Shown here in pieces: positions 1 through 9,405 of a stretch of 41,269 nucleotides of DNA. The position numbers and the translations under genes were made by a program. The notes under the pieces are model-generated. The model saw only the letters and a program-made list of their open reading frames with translations. It ran no database searches and was not told the DNA's origin. The DNA is from Microthrixaceae bacterium. GTDB lineage: Bacteria > Actinomycetota > Acidimicrobiia > Acidimicrobiales > Acidimicrobilacustridaceae. The stretch is taken from positions 1-41,269 of the forward strand of contig CANFHM010000017.1 in assembly GCA_947446975.1 (NCBI GenBank). Reading direction: 5' to 3'. How positions within the stretch are numbered: the stretch's first letter is position 1; every line of letters starts with the position of its first letter.

Positions 1-48
1 CGCTCTGTGGAGACCGCCGATCGGTGGTCCGTCATCTCAGGGGAACCC

Positions 49-1296
49 ATGGCACTCGAAGGAATCAACCTGCTCGACCTCGACCGCTTCCAGCGCCTCG
101 AGCACTACGAGATGTTCGACCGTCTGCGCGCCGAGGCGCCGGTGAGCTGGCACGACTACCCGGGAGCCCAGGGCTTCTGGAACGTGGTGCAGCACAAGGA
201 TCTCGTCACGGTCAACCGCGACACCTCGCTCTACTCCTCCGAGACCGGTGGCATCTCGATCCTCACCCCCGATGAGTTCCCGGGCGAGGCAGCCGGCCAG
301 GACCCTCGCGGCCTGATGATGCTCTACATGGATCCGCCCAAGCACACCCGCTACCGCCTGCTGGTGAACAAGGGCTTCACCCCCCGCATGATCGGCCTCA
401 TCGAGAAGTACCTCGAGCATCGGGCCATCCTCATCGTCGACAACATCATCGAACGCGGCTCCTGCGACTTCGTCGTGGATCTCGCCTCGGAGCTGCCGCT
501 GCAGGCCATCGCCGAGATCATGGGTGTGCCGCAGGAGGACCGCATGATGCTGTTCGACTGGTCGAACCGCATGATCGGCATCGACGATCCCGAGTTCGCC
601 GGTCAGGACGGCGCCGCCGCCTCGGCCGAGCTGTTCATGTACGTGAACGAGCTCGCCAAGCAGCGTGGCGTGGACCCCCGAGACGACATCGTCACCAAGC
701 TCATCAACGCCGAGGTCGACGGTGACCGTCTCACCGAGTTCGAGTTCGACATGTTCATGATGCTGCTCACGGTGGCCGGCAACGAGACCACCCGCAACAC
801 CACCTCATGGGGCATGTGGGCACTCATGCAGAACCTCGACCAGTACGCCGCCCTCGCCGGCGACATCGACGGCAAGCTCGATCACGCCATCGAGGAGGTC
901 CTGCGCTGGGCGACCCCGGTGTACCACTTCCGTCGCACCGCCACCGCCGACACCGAACTGCACGGCCAGGAGATCAAGGAGGGCGACAAGGTCGTCATCT
1001 GGCACATCTCGGCCAACCGTGACGAGACGGTGTTCGAGGATCCCTACCGCTTCGACATCGACCGCTGGCCCAACGAGCACATCGCCTTCGGTGGCGGCGG
1101 CCAGCACTTCTGCCTCGGCGCCAACCTGGCCCGCATGGAGCTCAAGCTCATCTTCCGCGAGATCCTCGAGCGCATCCCCGACATGCGTCTGGCCGGCGAT
1201 GTCGAGATGCTCCGCTCGAACTTCATCGGTGGCGTGAAGCACATGCCGGTGACCTTCACCCCGGGCGCCCGCCGCAATCCCGCTCCGCTCGACTGA
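49..1296 (+). CDS. Cytochrome P450, CYP125/CYP142-like
   Basis: Haem-thiolate monooxygenase of 415 residues. The I-helix motif AGNETT (residues 243-248), the ExxR pair (E283, R286) and the haem loop FGGGGQHFCLGA with ligand Cys355 are all intact. From memory, phrases such as LPLQAIAEIMGVPQEDR, FDWSN and the C-terminal GGVKHMPV resemble the mycobacterial sterol side-chain hydroxylases CYP125 and CYP142, so a sterol or branched lipid substrate is a reasonable inference; no ferredoxin or reductase partner lies nearby. The frame stays open to a GTG at 7, but ATG 49 has an AGGGGA ribosome site just upstream and gives the usual N-terminus. It converges on the MFS gene across a shared hairpin terminator. 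Confidence 0.93.
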   Translation: MALEGINLLDLDRFQRLEHYEMFDRLRAEAPVSWHDYPGAQGFWNVVQHKDLVTVNRDTSLYSSETGGISILTPDEFPGEAAGQDPRGLMMLYMDPPKHTRYRLLVNKGFTPRMIGLIEKYLEHRAILIVDNIIERGSCDFVVDLASELPLQAIAEIMGVPQEDRMMLFDWSNRMIGIDDPEFAGQDGAAASAELFMYVNELAKQRGVDPRDDIVTKLINAEVDGDRLTEFEFDMFMMLLTVAGNETTRNTTSWGMWALMQNLDQYAALAGDIDGKLDHAIEEVLRWATPVYHFRRTATADTELHGQEIKEGDKVVIWHISANRDETVFEDPYRFDIDRWPNEHIAFGGGGQHFCLGANLARMELKLIFREILERIPDMRLAGDVEMLRSNFIGGVKHMPVTFTPGARRNPAPLD

Positions 1297-1328
1297 GCCG
1301 TCGCCGGCCCGCCGGTGCACCTCTGATG

Positions 1329-1358
1329 ACAGGGCCATCGCTGCGGCGGTGGCCCTGT
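1329..1358. terminator. Bidirectional hairpin between P450 and MFS genes
   Basis: Nine perfect base pairs (ACAGGGCCA/TGGCCCTGT) extended by four more (one G-U) around a TGCG loop. It lies between two convergent genes. There is no real T-run on either side, so it would be a strong-stem, weak-tail terminator. Confidence 0.6.
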
Positions 1359-1407
1359 TCGCGTCCCGGCATGTGCACCCGCCGGCACGGTTCCACCGAC
1401 TGCGGGG

Positions 1408-3042
1408 TCAGAGGACCGACGGCTCCGTGCCGTCGACGACGGCGTCGAGCTGTGCATACGAGCTCAGCAGTCGTTGTTCGCTCTCATGATCGGGGAAGCC
1501 GAACATGGCGAGCAGCGTGCCCAGGATCATGGCGATGAACCCGGCGATGAACGCCTTGTGCTGTCCGGCGATGAAGGACTCCCGCGCCGCGGTCGTGATC
1601 TCCGGTGCGAACTGCGGGAACTTCTTCGCCACCGCCTCGGCACCGGCGAAGGACTTGGTGAGCGCGGTGATCACCTGATCGGACACGGTGGCTGCCTGCG
1701 GGGAGGCGGCGATCGTGGAGCGGAACGAGGCGGCGTACCCGGCGGTGAGCAGCGCACCCAGGATCGACTGCATGACGGCACCGCCGAGATCGCGCTGGAG
1801 ATCAGCGGTGCCCGATGCCATGCCGGCCCGCTTGACCGGCACCGAACTGGTGAGCGCCCGTGAGGCCGGGGTGCCGGCGAGGGCCACACCCATGCCGAGG
1901 AACACATAGCCCCCGGCGATCACCACGAACGATGCCGATTCGTCCCACAGCACCATCATGATGAGGAACCCCACGCCGCACAGCGCATAGCCCGAGAGCA
2001 GGGCCGCCCGGGAACCGAACCGGTCGACGATCCTCGCCGAGTGGGGCGCCACCAGCACCATCGCCACAGCCGCCGGCAGGATGCTCAGGCCGGCGTGCCA
2101 GGTCGAGTAGCCGAGCACATCCTGCAGGTACTGCTGGCCGACGTACATGGCGCCCATCAGCGCACCGAACACGAGCATCCCGGCGACCGCTGCGACCCAG
2201 AAGGTGCGGCGCGAGGCGTAGTGGAGGTCGTAGAGCGGCTCGCGCACGCGTCGCTGACGGATCACGAACACCACGAGGGCGACGATCCCGACGGCGGCGA
2301 GCAGGAGGGTCTGTGTGAGCATCCCGGACTCCGGCGCGAAGTTGATGCTCAGGACGATGGCCCCGACCATGACAACCGACAGGACGCCCCCGAGGTGATC
2401 GACGGGTGCCGTGTCCTCGTTGACATGGGCGGGGATGAACATCGCCGCGCCGACGAGGGCGACGGCGGCGAGCGGCAGCGTGATGAGGAACACCGATCCC
2501 CACCAGAAATGCGACAGCAGGGCTCCGGCGCTCAGCGGCCCCAGTGCCGCCGAGGCGCCGCCGATGCCGGACCAGAGGGCGATCATCCGGGTGCGGGCCG
2601 AACCGCTCCACAGTGCGGCGATGAGTGAGAGGGTCGTGGGGAACGCCATACCGGCGGCGAGTCCCCCGAAAACCCTGGCGACGGTGAGCACCTGGATCGA
2701 CGGCGCCCATGCCGCCACCAGCGAGGCGGGGATGGCCAGGGCCGTCCCGATGAGCAGCATGGTGCGACGTCCGTACCGATCACCCACTGCTCCGAGCCAC
2801 AGCACCGAGGCCGCCAGCCCGAGGGAGTAGCCGACGGCGACGAGATTGATCCCGATCTGGGAGGCCTCGAAGTGCACGGCGATCTCCGGGAGGGCCACAT
2901 TGGCCACCGACAGGTTGAGGTTCGCCACCGTGGCCACACAGATCAGCGCGGTGATCACGAGACCGCTGCGCGCCGGCGAGGTGCCCGGGGATGCCGCCGT
3001 GGATGCAGCGACGGGGGCAGCTGACGAGCGCTTCGCGGGCAT
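1408..3042 (-). CDS. MFS drug:H+ antiporter, DHA2 (14-helix) family
   Basis: Integral membrane exporter of 544 residues, the size of the EmrB/QacA group with 14 transmembrane helices. The first helix begins around residue 22 (LVITALICVATVANLNLSVANVALP), and the MFS loop-2/3 signature GDRYGRR is at residues 87-93. The C-terminus is cytoplasmic and charged. Proton-driven efflux of hydrophobic compounds is the family role; the substrate is not readable. The chosen ATG follows a weak AGGACC ribosome site; the frame is open further upstream, but that part is low-complexity Arg/Ser/Pro sequence and antisense to the next gene. It is divergent from the amidohydrolase gene over about 140 bp, so the two may be co-regulated. 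Confidence 0.9.
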   Translation of the reverse strand: MPAKRSSAAPVAASTAASPGTSPARSGLVITALICVATVANLNLSVANVALPEIAVHFEASQIGINLVAVGYSLGLAASVLWLGAVGDRYGRRTMLLIGTALAIPASLVAAWAPSIQVLTVARVFGGLAAGMAFPTTLSLIAALWSGSARTRMIALWSGIGGASAALGPLSAGALLSHFWWGSVFLITLPLAAVALVGAAMFIPAHVNEDTAPVDHLGGVLSVVMVGAIVLSINFAPESGMLTQTLLLAAVGIVALVVFVIRQRRVREPLYDLHYASRRTFWVAAVAGMLVFGALMGAMYVGQQYLQDVLGYSTWHAGLSILPAAVAMVLVAPHSARIVDRFGSRAALLSGYALCGVGFLIMMVLWDESASFVVIAGGYVFLGMGVALAGTPASRALTSSVPVKRAGMASGTADLQRDLGGAVMQSILGALLTAGYAASFRSTIAASPQAATVSDQVITALTKSFAGAEAVAKKFPQFAPEITTAARESFIAGQHKAFIAGFIAMILGTLLAMFGFPDHESEQRLLSSYAQLDAVVDGTEPSVL

Positions 3043-3184
3043 CGGGGTCCTGTTCGGGTGAGGTGGATCGGGGAGTGCGGCGGCCGACACTGACCGCCTC
3101 CAGTCTCCCACCTCCGGAGCCGAGCGGCTGCGACGGGTCGCCGTAGTAACTTCTCCCCCACGCATCTGAGGGGAGATCGTGCAC

Positions 3185-4933
3185 ATGTTCGATATGAAGA
3201 TCATCGGTGGGACCATCGTCGACGGCACCGGCGCCGAACGCTTCGTCGGAGACATCGGCATCCGTGACGGACGCATCGTGGCGGTCCGTCGCGGTGGTGG
3301 CCTCGAGGGCGACGCAGCAGAGGTCATCGACGCCACCGGACGCATCGTGGCGCCCGGATTCGTCGACATCCACACCCATTACGACGGCCAGGTCACATGG
3401 GACAGCCTCATCGAGCCCTCCAGCGCCCATGGCGTCACCACCATCGTGAGCGGCAACTGCGGTGTCGGTTTCGCTCCGGTGCACAAGGGTGGCGAGGCCG
3501 AACTCATCTCGCTCATGGAGGGTGTCGAGGACATCCCCGGCACGGCGCTCACCGAGGGCATGACCTGGGGCTGGGAGAGCTTCCCGGGCTACCTCGACAA
3601 GCTCGACGAACGCGAACTCGCCATCGACTACGGCGTGCAGATCGCCCACAGCGCGGTGCGCACCTATGTCATGGGCGACCGCGGGGCCCGCAACGAGCCC
3701 GCCACCGCCGACGACATCGATCTCATGGCCAAGCATGTGCAGGAGGCGGTGGAGGCCGGAGCGCTGGGCTTCTCCACCTCGCGCACCCTCGGCCATCGGG
3801 CCATGAACGGCGAGCCCGTGCCCGGCACCTTCGCCGCCGAGGACGAACTCTTCGGCATGGGGCGGGCCATGGCCCGTGGCGGTGCCGCCGTGTTCGAACT
3901 GGCACCCATGGGGGCCGCCGGCGAGGACATCATCGCCCCGCGGACCGAGGTCGAATGGATGCGCCGCCTCGCCGACGAGATCGATCGCCCCGTGTCGTTC
4001 GCGCTCATCCAGGTCGACGCCGCCCCGGAGCTGTGGCGCGAGATCATGACCGAGTCGCTGGCCGCCCACGAGGCCGGCTCCCCGATCTTCCCGCAGGTGG
4101 CCGCCCGCCCGTTCGGCATGCTGCTCGGATTCGCCGGCCATCATGCCTTCTCGAAGCGCCCCACCTACATGCGCCTCGCCGCGTCGATGTCGCCGCAGGA
4201 ACTCGCAATCGAGCTGTGCCGGCCGGAGGTCAGGGCGGCCATCCTCTCCGAGACCGATCTCCCCTCGGACCCGAACGTGCTGTTCGACGGCATGAACGGT
4301 CTCGCCCAGATGATGGTCGGCAACACCTACGACCTCGGTCCGTCAGTGGACTACGAGCCCACCCCGGATCGCACCGTGGCCGCCATCGCCGCCGCCACCG
4401 GCCGTGATCCCCTCGAGGTGCTCTACGACCACTACGCCCAGTTCGACGGCACGGCCATGACCATGGTGCCGTTCTTCAACTACAGCTACGGCAACCAGGA
4501 CGCCGTGCGCGAGATGCTCACCCATCCCGCCGGCGTGGCCGGACTGTCCGACGGCGGTGCCCATTGCGGCATGATCTGCGACGCCTCCTACCCCACCTAT
4601 CTCCTGTCGTTCTGGGCGAAGGGTCGCACCCGTGGCGAGGGCCTCCCCCTCGAGTTCGTGGTCAAGAAGCAGTCCCATGACACCGCGCAGCTCTTCGGAC
4701 TCACCGACCGCGGCGTCATCGCCGAGGGCAAGAAGGCCGACATCAACATCATCGACATGGACGCCATCGCCATCGGTCGGCCGTACATGGCCTACGACCT
4801 CCCCGCCGGCGGCAAGCGCCTGCTGCAGGGCGCCACGGGCTACACCCACACCATCGTGAGCGGTGTCGTCACCCGCCGTCATGGCGTCGACACCGGCGCT
4901 CGTCCCGGCCGACTCGTCCGCGGCACCCGCTGA
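3185..4933 (+). CDS. D-aminoacylase-like amidohydrolase (COG3653)
   Basis: Zinc-dependent amidohydrolase of 582 residues, related to N-acyl-D-amino-acid deacylases. The N-terminal beta-sandwich strand ([11 protein letters not shown]) is followed by the metal motif DIHTHYD with His63 and His65, the family cysteine in GNCGVGF (Cys92) and the late aspartate in SDGGAHCG (Asp456). Family members hydrolyse N-acyl-D-amino acids or related amides; many actinobacterial paralogues have no known substrate. AGGGGAG at 3169-3175 is 9 nt before ATG 3185 and only 3 nt before an in-frame GTG at 3179, so ATG is preferred. It heads a plus-strand set with an SDR and a luciferase-like oxygenase. Confidence 0.88.
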   Translation: MFDMKIIGGTIVDGTGAERFVGDIGIRDGRIVAVRRGGGLEGDAAEVIDATGRIVAPGFVDIHTHYDGQVTWDSLIEPSSAHGVTTIVSGNCGVGFAPVHKGGEAELISLMEGVEDIPGTALTEGMTWGWESFPGYLDKLDERELAIDYGVQIAHSAVRTYVMGDRGARNEPATADDIDLMAKHVQEAVEAGALGFSTSRTLGHRAMNGEPVPGTFAAEDELFGMGRAMARGGAAVFELAPMGAAGEDIIAPRTEVEWMRRLADEIDRPVSFALIQVDAAPELWREIMTESLAAHEAGSPIFPQVAARPFGMLLGFAGHHAFSKRPTYMRLAASMSPQELAIELCRPEVRAAILSETDLPSDPNVLFDGMNGLAQMMVGNTYDLGPSVDYEPTPDRTVAAIAAATGRDPLEVLYDHYAQFDGTAMTMVPFFNYSYGNQDAVREMLTHPAGVAGLSDGGAHCGMICDASYPTYLLSFWAKGRTRGEGLPLEFVVKKQSHDTAQLFGLTDRGVIAEGKKADINIIDMDAIAIGRPYMAYDLPAGGKRLLQGATGYTHTIVSGVVTRRHGVDTGARPGRLVRGTR

Positions 4934-4983
4934 TCACACCTCATCCCCCGAGACCCTCGACCCCGACCTCCCAAGGAGCTTCC

Positions 4984-5829
4984 ATGACCACGTCCTCACT
5001 CTCCGGCCGCAGCGCGATCGTCACCGGCGGTGGCACGGGCATCGGCGCCGCCTGCGCCACCCGACTCGCCCACGACGGCATGAACGTCACGATCTGCGGT
5101 CGCACCGAATCCCGCCTCACCGAGGTCGCGGCGCGCATCGCCGCCTCCGGCGCTCCCGGCACGGTGCGCACCCAGGTCACCGACGTGACCGTGGAGTCCG
5201 ATGTCGCCGCCCTCGTCGCCGATCATGTGGCCACCTTCGGCGGTCTGAACGGGTTCGTCGCCAACGCCGGTGGCGGTGGCGGCATGGGTCCGTACCACCT
5301 GCTCGACACCGAGGAGTTCGTACGCGTGCTCCATCTCAACGTGCTCGGCACCATGCTCTCGGTGAAGCACTCGGTCCCCCATCTCGTCGCCGCCGGTGGT
5401 GGGTCCTTCGTCGGCATGTCCTCACTCGCCGGCCACACCACCCACGTCATGTTCGGTGCGTACTGCGTGGCCAAGGCTGGCATCGAGGAGATGATGAAGA
5501 ACGCCGCCGACGAGTTCGGTGAGGTCAAGGTGCGGTTCAACGCCGTGCGTCCGGGCTTCATCTCCACCGAGATCATGGAGGGCATCCCGCGCGACTCCGA
5601 GGTCTACGACAGCTACCTCGTCAACACCCCGCTCGGCGATGTCGGCGAGCCCGAGGATGTCGCCAACCTCGTGCGCTTCCTGCTCAGCGATGACGCCCGC
5701 TGGATCACCGGCACCGCCATCAACTGCGACGGCGGCCATCACCTGCGCCGCGGTCCCGACTTCACCTCCTTCATCGAACCGCATATCGGTCACGACGCCA
5801 TGGTGGCCCGAGCTCCCATCGGCGGCTGA
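4984..5829 (+). CDS. Short-chain dehydrogenase/reductase (SDR)
   Basis: Classical SDR of 281 residues that oxidises or reduces an alcohol/ketone pair with NAD(P). The cofactor loop TGGGTGIG is near residue 13, NAGGGG follows the fourth strand, and the catalytic residues are Ser147, Tyr160 and Lys164 (YCVAK). An arginine in GRTESR after strand 2 leans toward NADPH. A good AAGGAG site precedes the ATG. The gene follows the amidohydrolase by 50 nt and precedes the luciferase-like gene by 29 nt, which fits one operon. The substrate is unknown. Confidence 0.9.
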   Translation: MTTSSLSGRSAIVTGGGTGIGAACATRLAHDGMNVTICGRTESRLTEVAARIAASGAPGTVRTQVTDVTVESDVAALVADHVATFGGLNGFVANAGGGGGMGPYHLLDTEEFVRVLHLNVLGTMLSVKHSVPHLVAAGGGSFVGMSSLAGHTTHVMFGAYCVAKAGIEEMMKNAADEFGEVKVRFNAVRPGFISTEIMEGIPRDSEVYDSYLVNTPLGDVGEPEDVANLVRFLLSDDARWITGTAINCDGGHHLRRGPDFTSFIEPHIGHDAMVARAPIGG

Positions 5830-5858
5830 TCCCCGACGGTCCGCAGGGCGCCCGTCCG

Positions 5859-6824
5859 ATGCAACTCGGCCTCTACTTCGATCTGCGTAATCCGACCCCA
5901 TGGCAGCAGCCGTGGTCGCAGGTGTACGCACACGCACTCGAACGCATCGTGGAGGCCGAGCGGCTCGGCGCCGATTCGGTCTGGTTCTCCGAGCACCATC
6001 TGTTCACCGACGGCTATCTGCCCCAGCCGCTGGTCATGGCCGCTGCCGCCGCCGCCCGGACCTCGCGCATCACCCTCGGCACCGCCGTGCTGCTGGCTGC
6101 ACTCCGCCCCCCGATGCTGGTCGCCGAGGAGGCCGCTGTGGTCGACCAGCTCAGCGGCGGTCGGCTCGAACTCGGCATCGGCGCCGGCTATGTGGTCTCC
6201 GAGTACGAGGCCTATGCCACCGACATCACCCGCCGGTACTCGCTCACCGACGCCGCCGTGGCCGAGGTGCGCAGGCTCCTCGACGACGGGGTCGTCACTC
6301 CCCCCGCGGTGCGACGACCCTTCCCGCTGTGGCTGGGCTACCAGGGCCCCCAGGGCGCCCGCCGGGCGGGTCGTCTCGGTGTGGGCCTGCTGAGCCTCGA
6401 TCGATCGCTGCTCGACCCCTACCGCGAGGGCCTCGTCGAGGGCGGCCATGATCCTGCAGTGGCCCGCACCGGTGGCATGCTCGACATCATCGTGGCCGAC
6501 GACCCCGAAGCTGCGCTCGAGCGGATCCTCCCCCATTACGCCCATCAGCTGAACTCGTACCGCGCCGCAGCGGTGGCCGGAACGGGACGGCCGGCGCCGA
6601 AGGAGATCACCGTCGAGAAGCTCCGGTCCGGTGTCTCGACCGTGGGACAGATCCCCGGGCTGCGGGTGCTCACCGCCGCCGATGCCGTGGCCGCCATCCG
6701 CGCCGCCACCGATGGCGCGCCGGTCGAGCATGTGTACCTGTGGGCCAGCGTGGCCGGGATGCCCGACGATCTCGTGGATCGTCATATCGAGCTGGTGTGC
6801 ACCGAGGTGCGACCGAACCTCTGA
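5859..6824 (+). CDS. LLM-class flavin-dependent oxidoreductase (luciferase-like)
   Basis: Single-domain TIM-barrel protein of 321 residues in the bacterial luciferase family, which uses FMN or F420. The family landmarks are visible: the early strand MQLGLYFDLRNP, AERLGADSVWFSEHHL (about residues 33-48), the ARTSRITLGTAV strand and LSGGRLELGIGAGY. Such enzymes hydroxylate, desulfonate or dehydrogenate small organics; nothing here settles which cofactor or substrate is used. It is the last gene of the amidohydrolase-SDR-LLM run and ends 1 nt from the stop of the convergent SDR gene, with no room for a terminator. Confidence 0.88.
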   Translation: MQLGLYFDLRNPTPWQQPWSQVYAHALERIVEAERLGADSVWFSEHHLFTDGYLPQPLVMAAAAAARTSRITLGTAVLLAALRPPMLVAEEAAVVDQLSGGRLELGIGAGYVVSEYEAYATDITRRYSLTDAAVAEVRRLLDDGVVTPPAVRRPFPLWLGYQGPQGARRAGRLGVGLLSLDRSLLDPYREGLVEGGHDPAVARTGGMLDIIVADDPEAALERILPHYAHQLNSYRAAAVAGTGRPAPKEITVEKLRSGVSTVGQIPGLRVLTAADAVAAIRAATDGAPVEHVYLWASVAGMPDDLVDRHIELVCTEVRPNL

Positions 6825-6825
6825 C

Positions 6826-7650
6826 TCAGGCCTCGAGCGGGGGCAGCAGGCCGAGCTGTCGGGCGATCGCCTGGGCCTCGAGATAGGCGCCGTTCTCGTG
6901 CACCGCCACTCCCTCGGTGGCCAACCAGACGATGGCGCCGCCGATGACGGAGGGTTCCACCCCGGCGGAGGCGATGGCGTCGAGTTCGGCCACCATCCTC
7001 GTGCGTTCGGTGGCCACGAAGCCCGGATCCACGGTGAAGGCCGTGACACCGGCATCGCCGTACTCGAAGGCGATGCGATCAGCGGCCCGATGCAGACCGG
7101 CCTTGGCGGCGCAGTACGCAAGCTGTGGTCCGCCCTGCCCGATCGGCATCTTCAGCTTCCATCGACCCGAACCCGAGCCGATGTTGATGATGACGCCGGA
7201 TCCGCGCTCGACGAGATGCGCGACCTGCGGCTGCATGAGCAGCAGCTGTGCGGTGAGATCCCCCCACAGCTGCTTCTCGAGATCATCCGGGGTCTGGTCG
7301 AGGAAATGCTTCGGACCTCCACCGGTGACATAGATGGCGTTGTTGACCGCGACATCGAGATGACCCAGCGCCCCGATGGCGGCCTGCACGGTGGGCACCA
7401 GGGCATCACGATCGAGCAGATCGAGCGGCAGCTGCACCGCACGACGACCGAGTGCCTCGATCTCGGCGGCGGTACTGGCCAGGCTGCCGGGCAGGAGATC
7501 ACCAGCTGCGGTGCGCGCCGTGGGATCACCCTCGTGCACGGTGCGGGCGGTGATGGCGACATCGAATCCGGCGGCGGCGAACGCGATGGCCGTGGCCCGT
7601 CCGATGCCCCGGCTGGCACCGGTGACGAGCGCGGTGCGGACCGGGCTCAC
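6826..7650 (-). CDS. SDR oxidoreductase, HSDL2-like subgroup (copy 1)
   Basis: SDR of 274 residues with TGASRGIG near residue 10 and a YCAAK catalytic pair. After strand 2 it carries a long insert (ARTVHEGDP...LPGSLASTAAEIE), a layout that recalls hydroxysteroid-dehydrogenase-like protein 2. The usual NNAG motif reads NNAI. Its closest relative in the window is the SDR at 12945-13802, which shares the insert and NNAI. The start is GTG, embedded in a GTGA overlap with the stop of the upstream SDR, so the two are translationally coupled. Substrate unknown. Confidence 0.88.
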   Translation of the reverse strand: MSPVRTALVTGASRGIGRATAIAFAAAGFDVAITARTVHEGDPTARTAAGDLLPGSLASTAAEIEALGRRAVQLPLDLLDRDALVPTVQAAIGALGHLDVAVNNAIYVTGGGPKHFLDQTPDDLEKQLWGDLTAQLLLMQPQVAHLVERGSGVIINIGSGSGRWKLKMPIGQGGPQLAYCAAKAGLHRAADRIAFEYGDAGVTAFTVDPGFVATERTRMVAELDAIASAGVEPSVIGGAIVWLATEGVAVHENGAYLEAQAIARQLGLLPPLEA

Positions 7651-8456
7651 ATCCCCTCGAACGCGAGTCCCGTGACCATCGCCGAGCTGAGGCCGGAATC
7701 GACATGGAGGTTCTCGCCGTTGATGAATGCAGCGGCGTCGCTGCCCATGAGGGCGAGCGCCGGTGCGATGTCGGCGGCCACGGCCATGCGACCATTGCCC
7801 TGCACGCTGACGGCCCAGTTGATGGCGTCGTCGCCCATGGTCTGACGGAAGTCAGCCATCAGCGGGGTGTCGACCGGCGCCGGGCAGATGCTGTTGAGGC
7901 GGATCCCCTGCCGGATGGCGGTGTAGGAGCGACGCATGACGTAGACCTGCATGCACATCTTCGAGAAGGCGTACACATCGTTGACGACCTCGGGATGCGC
8001 CTCGGCCCAGTCGAGGAACTCGTCCCATTCCTCGATGGCGAGCAGCGTGGTGATGTCGGCGATCTGGGCCGGCCAGCCGTTCCCGGCCATCGAGACGGTG
8101 TAGACGATGGTGCCGCCCTCGCTGATGCGATCGATGAGCGTGTCAGTGAGTCGACGCGATGCCGCCACATTGACCGCCATGCACGTGCGCACCCCGGCGG
8201 TGGCGGCGACCCCGGCGTTGGAGAACACGACGTCGATGCGATCGGTGAGCTGTTCGAGCGCGGCATCGAGTGACGCGGGATCGGAGAGATCGGTGCGGAT
8301 GAATCGATCGCACCGACCGGTCGGCTCCTTGATGTCGAGGATGGTGAGGTGCTCGACCCCGAGTTCATCGAGCAGTTCGGCCAGCGCCGCACCGATCCCG
8401 GTGGCTCCGCCCGTGAGCACGACCCGCTTGCCCGCGTAGCTGAACAGGTTCCCCAT
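7647..8456 (-). CDS. SDR resembling coniferyl-alcohol/3-alpha-hydroxysteroid dehydrogenase
   Basis: SDR of 269 residues with cofactor loop TGGATGIG, SNAGVA, and catalytic Ser122, Tyr162 and Lys166 (YAFSK). The Ser-to-Tyr distance is 40 residues rather than the usual 13; this insert (LLAIEEWDEFLDWAEAHPEV region) is typical of the 3-alpha-hydroxysteroid dehydrogenase/carbonyl reductase and coniferyl-alcohol dehydrogenase branch. Oxidation of an allylic, benzylic or alicyclic alcohol is therefore plausible. A GGGGAG ribosome site lies 5 nt before the ATG. It is first in a two-gene operon driven by a consensus-like promoter at 8508-8536. Confidence 0.87.
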   Translation of the reverse strand: MGNLFSYAGKRVVLTGGATGIGAALAELLDELGVEHLTILDIKEPTGRCDRFIRTDLSDPASLDAALEQLTDRIDVVFSNAGVAATAGVRTCMAVNVAASRRLTDTLIDRISEGGTIVYTVSMAGNGWPAQIADITTLLAIEEWDEFLDWAEAHPEVVNDVYAFSKMCMQVYVMRRSYTAIRQGIRLNSICPAPVDTPLMADFRQTMGDDAINWAVSVQGNGRMAVAADIAPALALMGSDAAAFINGENLHVDSGLSSAMVTGLAFEGM

Positions 8457-8479
8457 CAGTTCTCCCCGTGACGACCGCA

Positions 8480-8498
8480 GGGCCGCCCCATGCGGCCC
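8480..8498 (-). other. Hairpin in the 5' UTR of the SDR-SDR operon
   Basis: GGGCCGC and GCGGCCC form a perfect 7-bp stem with a 5-nt loop inside the predicted 45-nt leader, ending about 23 nt before the start codon. It could stabilise the message or affect ribosome loading; no known riboswitch fold is recognised. Confidence 0.35.
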
Positions 8499-8507
8499 GA
8501 CCGGGCG

Positions 8508-8536
8508 AACCTACGAGGGAGCCGTCGAGGTGTCAA
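8508..8536 (-). promoter_or_regulatory. Sigma-70-type promoter for SDR-SDR operon
   Basis: On the minus strand TTGACA (8531-8536) and TAGGTT (8508-8513) are separated by exactly 17 bp, close to consensus. The predicted start point is about 8501, giving a 45-nt 5' UTR. The -35 box overlaps the candidate -10 box of the divergent TauD gene. Confidence 0.65.
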
Positions 8537-8539
8537 CAT
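8534..8539 (+). promoter_or_regulatory. -10 element for a leaderless TauD-family mRNA
   Basis: CAACAT ends 6 nt before the ATG at 8546, so transcription would begin at or next to the start codon. The gene lacks a Shine-Dalgarno sequence, in line with a leaderless message. No good -35 box is seen. Confidence 0.4.
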
Positions 8540-8545
8540 CGTGGG

Positions 8546-9343
8546 ATGGAGCTCCGACGACTCACGCCCGGCTTCGGTGCCGAGGTCCTCTCCCCCGATC
8601 CCGATCCGGCCGAGCTGCGCGCCGCGCTCATCGAGCACAAGGTCCTGCTGCTGCGCGCCCCGGACCTCACACCCGAGGGCCACATGGCACTCGGTCGCAG
8701 TATCGGCGAGATCGAGGTGCATGCGTTCTTCCCGAATCTCGGCGCCGGGTACGAGCAGGTGAGCGTGCTCGACTCCGAGAACGGCGACACCGCCAGCATG
8801 TGGCACACCGACGAGACCTTCCTGCCCCATCCGCCGCTCGGCACCCTCACCCGGGCGCTCGTCATGCCCGCCGTCGGTGGCGACACCCTGTTCGCCGACA
8901 CCGCTGCCGCATACGAGGCCCTCTCCCCCGCCATGAAGCGCTATCTCGACGGGCTCGAGGCCTGGCACGATCTGGCGAAGATCGCCCAGCTGCGCCACCG
9001 CTTCGGGGGCAGCGATGCCGGTGCGCTCGCTGATGCCATCCGGGCCGAGCGTCGCACCCGTCATCGTGTCGCCCGCGTGCACCCCGAGACCGGCGCGACC
9101 TGCATCTACGTGAATCCCACCTACACCACATGGATCGATGGCATCGCCCCCGATGAGTCCGACCTGATCCTGCGCCATCTGCTCGGCCATGTCACCAAGG
9201 AGCAGTTCACCTACCGGCATCGCTGGCAGGTCGGCGATCTGCTCATCTGGGACAACCGCGCCACACAGCACATGGTGCTCAACGACTTCACGGGTCGGCG
9301 TCTCATGCATCGCGTGTCGGTGCTGGGTCGGGTGCAGGACTGA
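8546..9343 (+). CDS. TauD/TfdA-family Fe(II)/2-oxoglutarate dioxygenase
   Basis: Non-haem iron dioxygenase of 265 residues. The iron ligands are His87 and Asp89 in WHTDETF and the distal His242 in TQHMVLND; Arg256 in HRVSVLG is placed to bind 2-oxoglutarate. Family members hydroxylate taurine, phenoxyacetates, sulfate esters or other small acids, releasing succinate and CO2. The frame is open from GTG 8468, but the start MELRRLTPGFGAEV matches family N-termini and sits 6 nt after a -10-like box. It leads a plus-strand run of four genes. The substrate is not deducible. Confidence 0.88.
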   Translation: MELRRLTPGFGAEVLSPDPDPAELRAALIEHKVLLLRAPDLTPEGHMALGRSIGEIEVHAFFPNLGAGYEQVSVLDSENGDTASMWHTDETFLPHPPLGTLTRALVMPAVGGDTLFADTAAAYEALSPAMKRYLDGLEAWHDLAKIAQLRHRFGGSDAGALADAIRAERRTRHRVARVHPETGATCIYVNPTYTTWIDGIAPDESDLILRHLLGHVTKEQFTYRHRWQVGDLLIWDNRATQHMVLNDFTGRRLMHRVSVLGRVQD

Positions 9344-9405
9344 GCAGGACTACCGTGACCCCCGTCGTCGCCGCGAAGGTCGGCGACGCACTGCAAGGGG
9401 GGAAC

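Noticed and set aside
7-48. Extended P450 start at GTG 7.
   Set aside because: ATG 49 has a clear AGGGGA ribosome site and gives the normal family N-terminus; the extra 14 residues match nothing.
2780-4144. A 454-codon minus-strand frame opposite the amidohydrolase.
   Set aside because: Antisense shadow; the amidohydrolase on the other strand has complete metal-binding motifs.
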